A DNA stretch of 64,000 bases from G965225705 sp965225705 (GTDB taxonomy: Bacteria > Pseudomonadota > Alphaproteobacteria > Caulobacterales > Maricaulaceae): the NCBI GenBank assembly GCA_965225705.1, contig OZ245325.1:992001-1056000 (forward strand). Direction: 5' to 3'. A program made the position numbers and the translations under genes. Numbering within the stretch: the stretch's first letter is position 1; each line of letters opens with the position of its first letter. The notes under the pieces are model-generated. The model ran no database searches and was not told where the DNA came from. It worked only from the letters and a program-made list of their open reading frames with translations. Below are positions 7,553-16,003 of the stretch, piece after piece.

Positions 7553-9892
7553 TTAAAAGCTGACGGAGAGACCCAGGGTGCCGCGGACGGCAGAAACGCC
7601 TGCTTTCTTAGACCCCTGCGCCACACTTAAACGACCATGAAGCGCCATATCAGGACGGAACCTGTACCGTGCCCCTAAAGAGACCTCTCCATAAACCGTG
7701 TTCGCCTTTATACGACGACCCGTAAAGGCCATGCCTTTAAGAACAGGTACGCGTACTTGAGGGACATCCTGTTTACGGTTGAGATAAGCAACAGCCCCCT
7801 CACCATAAAACCGCAGCTTAGGCGTCATGTCATAGATAAGCTCCGCACCCAAACGTGCCTCATGACGGGTCTCTTTATGAGATTTGACATCACCCTTAAA
7901 GACACCACCAGCCTCCTGAAAGGATTTGTGTTTCACCCGCTCACCACGATAAGCAAGATAAGGCATCACCTGAAGCTTCTCCCGCACAGGGAAAGACCAG
8001 CCCCCCATAAGGTCAAGGGCATAAAGCTCACCCTTAGGTTTCCCCAAAGCCGTCTCAAGACGTGCCCCATTATAATAACGGCGCTTCAGCGTGCTTTGCA
8101 GGGTCATGCCGGTCAGCGCCCCATAAAGGCGGAGGCCTTTATCGGAGGGCTCATACGCTGTAAAGATGCTGGCCCCGAAGCCTGATGTTTTGGCTTCTCC
8201 GTTATTGTGGAGTTTATCGAGTTTGGAGCGTCCCACAACACCACCAAATCCGACACGCCATGCGGGATTGATGGCCACGGAGATCCCTGCCATACCGCCA
8301 TGGCTGTCTGGCGCCTGTCCCTTAAGGCCATGGCTTAAGGACCCGACGACGAAGGGACAGACGGCGGGGTAGGGATTTCCGCCCTCAGCGGCTGTGAAGG
8401 AACAGTCATAATGGCGTGCGACGTCCAGGGCATAGCCTGATTCAACGCGGGGCCCCGTGATGATAGATTTGTCGAAATCATCAGGTGTGATAATCCCCCC
8501 GGGGCCAGGTTTTTCAGGATCCGGATTAGGTTTAGGGTCCGGATTAGGTTTAGGATCTGGCTTATTAGGGTCCGGAGGTGTGGGGGGTGGAGGCGGTGGG
8601 GGTGTTGTGTTCTCAACTACAACGATCCAGGCTCTTTCTTGTCCGTCGATCTTCCCTGTACCCGCGATAATTTCCCCATCTTTGGACAGGCCTTCAACGA
8701 ATTGCAGTTTCCAGCCTGTCAAATCAACGCCTCTTTCGGTTAAAAGATCCGCAACTTTGGTGAGAGTTTTGTCCGGACCTCTCCAGAGCAAAGCCTCAAA
8801 ACTATCCGGTTCATCGGTATAGCTATACCCCCCAACCACTGTTCCATCACCAGAAACAAAGCGTGCAATGACACTTTTAGGCGTGGATGGCATGGGGAGC
8901 CTTGTTATCTTCCCGTCTTCAGTCCAGTAAACAGGTTTGTCCTTCTCATCTTTGTCTTTGCTATATCCCACAATGATGGACCCATCATCGGAGACATCAA
9001 AGGCAAAGCTGGTGGGGGTCTGTGTACTGCCTGGAGGAAATGTGTCAGCCAGATGGCCAAGCCCTTCTGCTTTATAATCTGTACCCGTTTTTACCCAGCG
9101 CGTGGCTTCCCAGCTAGTACCCCTCTCACCAGGAGGACTCTTAGTAAGGACGCCAACAATCACAGATCCATCACGGGAGGCAGCTCTGGCACTACCCTGC
9201 CTTCCCCTAGGAAAAAAAGGCAAAGCAGACTGTTTCCCGTCTTTCCAGTAAATAGGCGCGCTGAACGTGTTCTTAATCCGTATATGATAGCCCACAATTA
9301 CGGTTCCGTCACCAGAAATATTACTGGCCCTGGTGGTATCCCAGCTATCATCAGCAGCAAGTTCTTCCATCCCCCCGGTTTCTGTCCAGCGATAAGCACG
9401 TAATTTTCCGGCGTCATTCCTGCTTGTTCCAACAACAACAGACCCATCGTCAGAAATACCGTTGCCCTGACTATAAGAATTGTTTTTTGAGAGGGATCCT
9501 AACCCTGTCATGCCTCCGTTAAGGGTCCAGCGATACGCCTGCACACTTCCGATTTTTCCACTACTACCCACAACAACAGGACCGTCTTTGGTCACAACAA
9601 GGTCAAATGCTCTTGAATAATCCATCCCGGGGAGGGTACCAGAGTCTTTAAGAACATATTTCTTTGCCCCCTCCTCAGCCGCCTGTGCCACAGCCATATG
9701 AGGCAGAAAGGCAAGACCCATAACACCGGCCCATAAAGCCCGTTTCAAGCCCCGCCCATGTAAGAAAGGTTTTGGCAGGGAAAAACTGTTTTTTAAAGTC
9801 CCCTGCCTCTTCAGATTCTGATCCTGAGTTCCGTCATACTCCAGAGCGTGCAGGCAGGATGTGAGCCTGTGCAGTCTTTTCTTATGAACCAT
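7553..9892 (-). CDS. Autotransporter with HAF-repeat passenger
   Basis: A 779-residue type V secreted protein. The N-terminus is long (about 70 residues) with a hydrophobic core around LWAGVMGLAFL and an AxA-type cleavage region, resembling extended autotransporter signal peptides. Residues ~80-420 hold seven copies of a motif like SDDGSVVVG, the HAF extracellular repeat, probably propeller-like. Residues ~425-470 form a Pro/Asp/Asn/Lys linker with repeated DPKPNP units. The last ~280 residues are a beta-barrel ending in ...LSVSF with the terminal Phe used in BAM recognition. The passenger's role (adhesion or surface display) is unknown. Its own terminator lies downstream and a CtrA-like box about 95 bp upstream. 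Confidence 0.88.
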   Translation of the reverse strand: MVHKKRLHRLTSCLHALEYDGTQDQNLKRQGTLKNSFSLPKPFLHGRGLKRALWAGVMGLAFLPHMAVAQAAEEGAKKYVLKDSGTLPGMDYSRAFDLVVTKDGPVVVGSSGKIGSVQAYRWTLNGGMTGLGSLSKNNSYSQGNGISDDGSVVVGTSRNDAGKLRAYRWTETGGMEELAADDSWDTTRASNISGDGTVIVGYHIRIKNTFSAPIYWKDGKQSALPFFPRGRQGSARAASRDGSVIVGVLTKSPPGERGTSWEATRWVKTGTDYKAEGLGHLADTFPPGSTQTPTSFAFDVSDDGSIIVGYSKDKDEKDKPVYWTEDGKITRLPMPSTPKSVIARFVSGDGTVVGGYSYTDEPDSFEALLWRGPDKTLTKVADLLTERGVDLTGWKLQFVEGLSKDGEIIAGTGKIDGQERAWIVVVENTTPPPPPPPTPPDPNKPDPKPNPDPKPNPDPEKPGPGGIITPDDFDKSIITGPRVESGYALDVARHYDCSFTAAEGGNPYPAVCPFVVGSLSHGLKGQAPDSHGGMAGISVAINPAWRVGFGGVVGRSKLDKLHNNGEAKTSGFGASIFTAYEPSDKGLRLYGALTGMTLQSTLKRRYYNGARLETALGKPKGELYALDLMGGWSFPVREKLQVMPYLAYRGERVKHKSFQEAGGVFKGDVKSHKETRHEARLGAELIYDMTPKLRFYGEGAVAYLNRKQDVPQVRVPVLKGMAFTGRRIKANTVYGEVSLGARYRFRPDMALHGRLSVAQGSKKAGVSAVRGTLGLSVSF
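8500..8610 (-). repeat. Short tandem repeats encoding the autotransporter Pro-rich linker
   Basis: GGATTAGGTTTAGG-type units recur three times on the plus strand. On the minus strand they encode DPKPNPDPKPNP. A run of seven prolines lies next to it. Such linkers vary in length by slippage and separate passenger from barrel; this is coding repeat, not a CRISPR or intergenic repeat. Confidence 0.75.
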
Positions 9893-10243
9893 AAGAGTCC
9901 CTCATCTCATTTTTTATGTTTTGCTTTTTAGGATTTTTTTTAAGATCTGAAAGATTTCTAAAGCAAAATTACACTATTTGTAAGTTAATCATTTGTTAAA
10001 ATATAAATTAAATATGATATTGGAACAAGAAACATTCATAGCAAATTAAGTGCTTATTATAGTCTAAGCCATTTTCTTTTATGAAAACAGAATGATGTCT
10101 CTGACGTTACAGGTGAGAGAGGCACAGAGACAGACAGGTTGGTGACATAAAGATGATAAAGTTTTAAAAGGCCCTGCCTCAAAAAGAATATACGCCCTGC
10201 TTAGAAAATGGGAGAAAGGTGAGAGCAGATTTTTTCTTTGTCA
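9893..10243. other. AT-rich intergenic region upstream of the autotransporter and downstream of folD
   Basis: 351 bp with no credible gene. The half nearer the autotransporter is very AT-rich and holds three TTAA sites (9985, 9996, 10008), the first two forming a perfect CtrA-type box. The folD-proximal half has a T-rich minus-strand stretch just after the folD stop but no strong hairpin. Confidence 0.7.
9985..9999. promoter_or_regulatory. CtrA-like box TTAA-N7-TTAA upstream of the autotransporter
   Basis: TTAA at 9985-9988 and 9996-9999 are separated by exactly seven bases, the consensus for the alphaproteobacterial cell-cycle regulator CtrA. It lies about 95-105 bp upstream of the autotransporter start codon. 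The region is AT-rich, so chance occurrence is possible. DivL and PopZ in the same window make a CtrA pathway in this organism likely. Confidence 0.4.
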
Positions 10244-11140
10244 TCAAAAAGAAGGAAGTCTGAAACCAGCGCGCGCATAAGCCGCATAGAGTGTGTTCTG
10301 GAGAAGACAGGCAATGGTCATAGGGCCGACACCACCCGGGACAGGTGTTATAAAGCCTGCATGTTGTGACGCTTCTTCAAAAGCAATATCCCCTACAAGT
10401 TTTGGGCGACCATCAGGGTTTTGAGGATCGGGCGGGAGACGGTTAATCCCAACATCAAGAAGGCAGGCCCCGGATTTCACCCAGTCCCCCCGCACAAGCC
10501 CGGGACGTCCCACAGCAGCAACCACAATATCAGCCCCACGCACAAGAGAGGCCACATCCCGCGTTTTTGAATGTGCCAGACTTACCGTACAGTTTTTTTC
10601 AAGAAAAAGAAGGGCTGCTGGCTTTCCAACCAGGACAGAGCGCCCAAGGATGACGACATGCTGTCCTGTTATATCCCCCAGAACATGTTCAGCCAGAAGA
10701 ACACAGCCCGTTGGCGTACAGGGACGCAGGCCCGGTTTGCCCAGCATGAGGCGTCCCTGATTCTCAGGCGTTAAACCATCAACATCTTTCAAAGGGTTAA
10801 GCGCAGCAATCAGTTTTTGTGCATCCACTCCCCGGGGTACAGGGAGCTGGAGAAGGATACCATCAAGGCTGTCATCCTCATTTAAATGATGAATCACATC
10901 TAAAATATCCTGTTCAGATGCTGTGGACGCAAGACGATATTCAGAAGATTCAAGACCTGTAGATCGGGCAGCACGTCCTTTATTGCGAACATAAATCTGG
11001 CTTGCGGGGTCTTCACCCACCACCACAACGGCAAGGCCGGGACGCCGTCCGGTTTTGTGCTCAAAATGAAGACTGTGCTCTTTTAGCCGCGCGCGTATGG
11101 TTGCCGCACAGGCTTTGCCGTCAATCAGATGCGCCGTCAT
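10244..11140 (-). CDS. folD: Bifunctional methylenetetrahydrofolate dehydrogenase / cyclohydrolase
   Basis: FolD interconverts 5,10-methylene-, methenyl- and 10-formyl-tetrahydrofolate with NADP, supplying formyl groups for purine synthesis. The catalytic region QIYVRNKG carries the Tyr and Lys of the active site. LLQLPVPRG, the NADP loop GRSVLVGKP and the C-terminal TPVPGGVGPMT are all family signatures. 298 residues is normal. It overlaps the upstream yggT by 4 bp and lies downstream of purH, whose AICAR transformylase step uses the 10-formyl-THF that FolD makes. Confidence 0.97.
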   Translation of the reverse strand: MTAHLIDGKACAATIRARLKEHSLHFEHKTGRRPGLAVVVVGEDPASQIYVRNKGRAARSTGLESSEYRLASTASEQDILDVIHHLNEDDSLDGILLQLPVPRGVDAQKLIAALNPLKDVDGLTPENQGRLMLGKPGLRPCTPTGCVLLAEHVLGDITGQHVVILGRSVLVGKPAALLFLEKNCTVSLAHSKTRDVASLVRGADIVVAAVGRPGLVRGDWVKSGACLLDVGINRLPPDPQNPDGRPKLVGDIAFEEASQHAGFITPVPGGVGPMTIACLLQNTLYAAYARAGFRLPSF

Positions 11141-11430
11141 ATCAGCCCCATAAGACGTGGCAGAACGGATCTGTCAAGAAAATTGATGAGTAAAAGGAGG
11201 ATGAGAGGAGAAAAATCCATCCCTCCTAAAGGTGGGATAAAACGTTGCAAAGGCCTGTAAAGGGGCTCTGTTATCGTATTAAGCGCATACCAGATGCGCC
11301 CCACAAAAGGATTATGGGGATTGAGAACCTGAAAGGAAATAAGCCAGCTTAAAACAACACCGGCAATAATAATAAACTGCATAACCTGAAGCAGAGGGTG
11401 AAGAAGAAGGACGTAAATATCTGCAAGCAT
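11137..11430 (-). CDS. YggT-family membrane protein
   Basis: A 97-residue inner-membrane protein with two hydrophobic segments (about residues 14-36 and 70-90) and the family-typical centre SFQVLNPHNPFV...ITEPLYRPLQRFIPPLGGMDFSP. YggT proteins are implicated in envelope or osmotic functions and in plastid division relatives, with no known enzymatic role. The ATG at 11430 is preceded by GAGGAA. Its stop overlaps the folD start, a pairing also seen in other alphaproteobacteria. Confidence 0.88.
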   Translation of the reverse strand: MLADIYVLLLHPLLQVMQFIIIAGVVLSWLISFQVLNPHNPFVGRIWYALNTITEPLYRPLQRFIPPLGGMDFSPLILLLLINFLDRSVLPRLMGLI

Positions 11431-11499
11431 AAAGTATAATTCCTCGTTTTATCCCTTTTTAGATGTCTGGCCTTAAGACAGTAAGAAAGGAAAATATCC

Positions 11500-11520
11500 A
11501 TGTTGTGCTGTTCACAACAT
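11500..11520. other. 8-bp stem-loop between purH and yggT
   Basis: ATGTTGTG and CACAACAT (11500-11507, 11513-11520) pair perfectly around a 5-base loop. Both flanking genes are on the minus strand. No T-run follows immediately on that strand, so it may be a processing or attenuating hairpin rather than a full terminator of purH. Confidence 0.45.
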
Positions 11521-11571
11521 ATATAGGACACCTTGTTTAAAAAAGGGAGGGGGAAACATCTTTTTTCTTTC

Positions 11572-13167
11572 TCAGTGACGAAAATGACGGAGGCCTGTGA
11601 AGGCCATAGCAAGACCTGCCTCATCGGCGGCCTTTATCACGTCCTCATCACGTATAGAGCCGCCGGGCTGGATGATAGCTGTTGCCCCGGCTTCAGCGGC
11701 TTTTAAAAGACCATCGGGGAAAGGAAAAAAGGCATCAGAAGCACAGGCCGACCCTTGAGTTTTGGGGTGGGGCCACCCGGCTTGTTCTGCAGCGAATTTG
11801 GCCTTTTCAAAGGCGAGACGTGCTGAATCAACACGACTCATTTGTCCCGCGCCAATACCGGCCGTAACCCCATATTGTGCATAGACAATAGCATTGGACT
11901 TCACATGTTTTGCGACCTTCCAGGCAAAGAGCATGTCAGACAGTTCAGTTTCAGTGGGTTTTCTGCGTGTGACAATACTGAGATCACCGGGGTGAATGTG
12001 TGCGCAATCTCGGCTTTGGACCAGAAGCCCGCCTGCCACAGTTTTTGCCATGAGGCCAGTCTGGTGAGGGTGAGGAAGACCACCGGCTAAAAGAAGACGG
12101 AGATTTTTCTTTCTGGCAAGAATATCAAGGGCTGCCTCATCTGCTGCCGGCGCGATAATCGCTTCGGTGAAAATTTGTGTCATAGCCTGTGCGGCCTCAG
12201 CATTGAGGGATTGATTGACCGCAATAATCCCCCCAAAGGCCGAGACAGGATCACAGGTCAGCGCTTTTTCGTAAGCTTCATGCAGGCTCTCCCCCTGCGC
12301 AACAGCACAGGGGTTGGCATGTTTAACAATCACAACAGCAGGTTTTTCTGTGCCAAATTCAGCGACCAGCTCATAAGCAGCATCAATATCATGAATATTG
12401 TTATAAGAAAGGGATTTTCCCTGGACTTTTCGTGCGCTGGCAACACCGGGCCGCTGTTCTGAAGTTTTATAAAACCCGGCTTTCTGGTGCGGATTTTCCC
12501 CATAGCGTAAAGGTAAAAGTAAAGGGCCACCCAGTGTAGACCATGGGGCTGGATCTTCCTGTTCGGACTGTTCTTTAAACCAGTGTGCAATGGCCGTGTC
12601 ATAAGCAGCCGTTCTTGCAAAGGCTTTTCCCGCCAGATGACGACGCACATGATGGGGTACACGCCCCCCGGATGTCTCCATAGTTTCCAGGACCAGATCG
12701 ACATCTTCGGCCTCAAGGCAGACAACAACACAAGTGTGGTTTTTCGCGGCCGCACGTATCATGGCAGGGCCGCCAATATCAATATTTTCAAGACATTCTT
12801 TGTCAGAGGCGCCTTTTTTAACTGTGGCTTCAAAGGGGTAGAGGTTGACAATGAGGAGATCGACAGGTTCCAGACCCTGCTCCTCCATTGTTTTGACGTG
12901 AGAAGGGTTGTGCCTGTCTGCTAAAAGCCCCCCATGCACACCGGGATGAAGCGTTTTAACACGCCCATCCAGAATTTCAGGAAACCCCGTTAAGCTTGTA
13001 ACATCACGGACGTTCATGCCTGCATTTTCCAGGGCCTGACGTGTGCCCCCTGTGGAGACGAGCTCAATGCCTCTGTCATACAGGGCGCGGGCCTGGTCTG
13101 TCAGGCGCGTTTTATCAGAAACAGAGATAAGTGCGCGGCGTATAGTACGCTCATGATGGAATGTCAT
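11572..13167 (-). CDS. purH: Bifunctional AICAR transformylase / IMP cyclohydrolase
   Basis: PurH catalyses the last two steps of IMP synthesis: formyl transfer from 10-formyl-THF to AICAR, then ring closure. The N-terminal cyclohydrolase domain has RALISVSDKT, VSTGGT and GGPAMIRAAAKN. The C-terminal transformylase domain has the catalytic KHANPCAV, SAFGG and the C-terminal AAEAGATAIIQPGGS. 531 residues is the family length. The ATG is preceded by AAAGGGG. It probably shares a transcript with xth upstream and yggT-folD downstream. Confidence 0.98.
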   Translation of the reverse strand: MTFHHERTIRRALISVSDKTRLTDQARALYDRGIELVSTGGTRQALENAGMNVRDVTSLTGFPEILDGRVKTLHPGVHGGLLADRHNPSHVKTMEEQGLEPVDLLIVNLYPFEATVKKGASDKECLENIDIGGPAMIRAAAKNHTCVVVCLEAEDVDLVLETMETSGGRVPHHVRRHLAGKAFARTAAYDTAIAHWFKEQSEQEDPAPWSTLGGPLLLPLRYGENPHQKAGFYKTSEQRPGVASARKVQGKSLSYNNIHDIDAAYELVAEFGTEKPAVVIVKHANPCAVAQGESLHEAYEKALTCDPVSAFGGIIAVNQSLNAEAAQAMTQIFTEAIIAPAADEAALDILARKKNLRLLLAGGLPHPHQTGLMAKTVAGGLLVQSRDCAHIHPGDLSIVTRRKPTETELSDMLFAWKVAKHVKSNAIVYAQYGVTAGIGAGQMSRVDSARLAFEKAKFAAEQAGWPHPKTQGSACASDAFFPFPDGLLKAAEAGATAIIQPGGSIRDEDVIKAADEAGLAMAFTGLRHFRH

Positions 13168-13233
13168 AAATGGAAACCCCTTTAATGCTGTAAAAGAATA
13201 TCTGGTATATTGAGAGAGAAAATCCTGTCTGAC

Positions 13234-14040
13234 TTAAAGATTAAGCTGTATGAGAACCGGGATATGATCAGAGGGTCGCTCCCACCCACGACATTCCAGA
13301 TGGAATCTTAAAGCCTGTTCAGGCTTTTGGGGAAGAGCCTTTTGCAGGTCTGGCGAGAGCCAGATATGATCCAGGCGCCGGCCACGATTGCTTTTGGCCC
13401 AGTCCCGCGCACGGTAAGACCACCAGCTATAAAGCTTTTGCGGTTCAGGATAAAAATGGCGTGCTGTATCGATAAAACCAAGACAGGCGCGGGCTTTTTC
13501 CAGACGTTCCCTTTCTTCAGGTGTATGACTGACAATCCTGATCATTTGACGGTGAGACCAGACATCGTGCTCATAAGGGGCGACATTAAAATCTCCTGTC
13601 AGAACAAGAGACCTGTCTTGAAGCTTTGCAAACCCCTCTGCCATACGCTCCAGAAACGATAGTTTATGCGCAAATTTTTCATTGCAGGCAGGATCAGGGA
13701 CATCACCCCCTGCCGGGATATAGAGGTTATGAAGCTCCAGGCCCTCCACACAGGTTATCAAATGACGGGCCTCCCCTTTGGGGCAGAGATCCATATGGTC
13801 CTGTTTTGTTTGTGGAAACCGGCTTACAGTAGCAACACCGTGAAGGCCTTTTTGGCCTTTTAATTCAATATAGGGAAAGCCCATGTCATGAAAAGCCTGA
13901 AAGGGAAATTCATGCTCACGACATTTAATTTCCTGAAGGCAGAGAACATCGGGGGCCTGTTCATGAACAAAACGGGCAATATGAGGCAGGCGCAGGCGTA
14001 CCGAATTGACATTCCATGTCGCAAGACAAAAGCTTTTCAT
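13234..14040 (-). CDS. xth: Exodeoxyribonuclease III / AP endonuclease
   Basis: ExoIII-type enzymes cleave at abasic sites and remove 3' blocks in base excision repair. The metal and catalytic motifs are visible: LCLQEIKC, the GDFNVAP Asp/Asn pair, RRLDHIW and the C-terminal SDHIPV His. I start at the ATG at 14040 (268 aa, MKSFCLATWNVNS), preceded by AGGA; an upstream TTG-type extension to 14067 adds nine unconserved residues. It lies 66 bp upstream of purH on the same strand. Confidence 0.95.
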   Translation of the reverse strand: MKSFCLATWNVNSVRLRLPHIARFVHEQAPDVLCLQEIKCREHEFPFQAFHDMGFPYIELKGQKGLHGVATVSRFPQTKQDHMDLCPKGEARHLITCVEGLELHNLYIPAGGDVPDPACNEKFAHKLSFLERMAEGFAKLQDRSLVLTGDFNVAPYEHDVWSHRQMIRIVSHTPEERERLEKARACLGFIDTARHFYPEPQKLYSWWSYRARDWAKSNRGRRLDHIWLSPDLQKALPQKPEQALRFHLECRGWERPSDHIPVLIQLNL

Positions 14041-14461
14041 AGGTCTTCCTGAGAGACATGCACGCACTCTCTGTGAGAGAAGAGAGGCGTAGAAATAAGG
14101 TTTGATGTTGTCCTACCATATTAGAAGAAGTTTGCCAGTCTTTTTTGAAGGGGGGTATAGAGCCCTTTTTTGATAAGGGGAGATATGTTCCTGCAGTCCG
14201 GGATGATCTTTTGGTGTGAGAATCAGGTCTGTTGTTCAGGAGAGAAAACCTCCTCTCTTATCATCAGGATAAAACTTTTATCTCCGCCATAGAGTCTTTT
14301 TAAGGTTGTACCTTCTTATGTGGAGCTCTTCCTATATACAGCGCCGCTTGTTTCTTTGGTGAGTTTTGGTAAACTGGCGTTAAAAGCCAGGATTTAATAA
14401 ATCTTTTTATATGTCTGCTGTGCGTGATCAGGTTTGCAGGAATTAAGGTAAGGGAGAAGGC
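14041..14461. other. Intergenic region between xth and terC
   Basis: 421 bp without a gene, between divergent genes. It contains an AGGAG/CTCCT hairpin near 14240 and, closer to terC, a tandem pair of small hairpins at 14374-14408. I looked for the yybP-ykoY manganese riboswitch core often linked to terC and did not recognise it. Confidence 0.6.
14374..14408 (+). promoter_or_regulatory. Tandem hairpins with T-run in the terC leader
   Basis: CTGGC-N7-GCCAG is followed at once by GATTT-N3-AAATC and five T residues, about 55 bp before terC. The second hairpin plus T-run could act as a weak intrinsic terminator, that is, an attenuator of terC. The stems are short, so the call is weak. Confidence 0.3.
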
Positions 14462-15250
14462 ATGGGTGAGCTTTTGTCAACGCCAGATTTTTGGATGAGC
14501 CTTCTGGCCCTCAGTTTTCTTGAAATTATCTTAGGTATCGACAATCTTGTTTTCATCTCTATTGCGGCTGAAAGGGCCCACGAGGCAAAACGCAACCTTG
14601 CACGTCATCTTGGTCTGTGGCTTGCGTTTCTTTTACGTCTTATCATGCTTGCGGGTCTGGTCTGGCTTTCAAAGCTTACGCTCACAGTCTTCAGCTGGCC
14701 AGATTTTTTAGTTAACTGGATCGACCCAAAAGGGCTGACCCCTGAGATAAGGGAGGTCAGCTTTAAAGATATTGTGATGATTGTGGGGGGACTTTTCCTT
14801 CTGGCCAAAGGCACGTGGGAAATTCATGAGAGTCTGGAAGGCGATCATGAGGGCCCCATAACGGGGAAACCTGTGGCTTTGTGGGCTGTGGTGCTCCAGA
14901 TCTCTGTTGTCAATCTTGTTTTTTCTCTTGATTCGATCATCACAGCTGTTGGTATGACACAGTATGTCAGTGTTATGGTCCTCGCAGTTGTCATCTCAAC
15001 ATTTATCATGGTTGCTGCAATGCAGCCTGTCTCTGCCTTTATTAACCGTCATCCGACGTCCAAAATGCTCGCCCTGTCCTTTATTCTTCTGGTTGGTGTT
15101 TCTTTGATTGCTGATGGTTTTGGTGTGCATATTCCCCGTGGGTATCTCTATTTTGCGATTGCTTTTTCTCTTTTGGTGGAAACACTGAATATTATGGTCG
15201 CCCGCAGGCGTCATGCGCAGCGTAAAAAAAACCTGCCCTTAAAGGGTTAA
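14462..15250 (+). CDS. TerC-family integral membrane protein
   Basis: A 262-residue polytopic protein with about seven hydrophobic helices. Two acidic membrane motifs characteristic of TerC are present: EIILGIDNLVFIS near the start and NLVFSLDSIITAVGM in the second half. Family members are linked to tellurite resistance, Mn(II) export and metalation of secreted proteins. AAGGGAG precedes the ATG closely. It is monocistronic here. Manganese export is the most likely role, by family inference only. Confidence 0.9.
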   Translation: MGELLSTPDFWMSLLALSFLEIILGIDNLVFISIAAERAHEAKRNLARHLGLWLAFLLRLIMLAGLVWLSKLTLTVFSWPDFLVNWIDPKGLTPEIREVSFKDIVMIVGGLFLLAKGTWEIHESLEGDHEGPITGKPVALWAVVLQISVVNLVFSLDSIITAVGMTQYVSVMVLAVVISTFIMVAAMQPVSAFINRHPTSKMLALSFILLVGVSLIADGFGVHIPRGYLYFAIAFSLLVETLNIMVARRRHAQRKKNLPLKG

Positions 15251-15459
15251 CATCACTATCTGCTGAAAACATGAAAGATGAGTCTTTTAAGCGCTTGGCA
15301 GAGGCGAAAGAGCGTGGTATCAGGGCCCTGATAAGGCTGAAAGTCTTCTCTCCCGTGATCATAATGCCAGACATGTTCGGGTGTCACACATAAAGGATTT
15401 CGGGGAAGGGCTTTCAGGCAGGATGTGAGATGACAGTGATAACACAGGTATAAAACAGT

Positions 15460-15999
15460 ATGGCAACACAGGCGGCACAACGATATACCAGGGCTTTGTT
15501 TGACCTCAGTTTAGAGAAGAAAAGCCTTGATGCGGTAGCACAGGACATGGCGTCTCTTCACGCTGCCCTTAAAGCCAGTCCTGATCTTGAGCGTGTTTGT
15601 ATGAGCCCTCTTTATACATCCCGCAGTAAGAAAGATATTTTTGATGCCCTGGCAGACAAGGGAAGTTTTTCCCCCTGGACAAAGAAATTTTTGGGTCTTT
15701 TGGCCCATAAGGGGCGTGCTCAGCTTTTGCCTTCTATTGTAGTGCTTTTTCAAAAACATGTGGATGAACATCATGGCCTTCTTACAGCACAGGTCTTCAC
15801 AGCGCGGGCTTTAAGTGAGGCGGCAAAGGAGAAACTGCATCATATCCTCAAAGAGAAGTTCAAACGTGATATACGCCTGGATCCTGTCCTTAGCCCGGAT
15901 CTTTTGGGGGGAATAGCTCTTAAAATTGGATCACGTCTTTTTGATGATAGCTTGAAAACCAAACTTAGAACTCTGAAAATAAAGATGAAAGAGGCTTAA
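15460..15999 (+). CDS. atpH: ATP synthase F1 subunit delta
   Basis: Delta links the F1 head to the b-subunit stalk (the OSCP homologue). This 179-residue protein has the N-terminal helical bundle starting YTRALFDL and the C-terminal motif LGGIALKIGSRLFDDSLKTKL, both typical. It begins the F1 operon and is followed four bases later by atpA. This is the usual alphaproteobacterial start of atpHAGDC. Confidence 0.95.
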   Translation: MATQAAQRYTRALFDLSLEKKSLDAVAQDMASLHAALKASPDLERVCMSPLYTSRSKKDIFDALADKGSFSPWTKKFLGLLAHKGRAQLLPSIVVLFQKHVDEHHGLLTAQVFTARALSEAAKEKLHHILKEKFKRDIRLDPVLSPDLLGGIALKIGSRLFDDSLKTKLRTLKIKMKEA

Positions 16000-16003
16000 A
16001 CTC

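Noticed and set aside
8500..8610. CRISPR-like or intergenic tandem repeat
   Set aside because: The repeat units are in frame and encode the Pro-rich linker of the autotransporter; there are no unique spacers.
12330..12755. 141-codon minus-strand frame inside purH
   Set aside because: It lies within the conserved purH frame on the same strand in another frame and carries no recognisable motif.
14041..14461. Manganese (yybP-ykoY) riboswitch in the terC leader
   Set aside because: The conserved core could not be recognised; only short hairpins are present. A covariance-model scan would decide.
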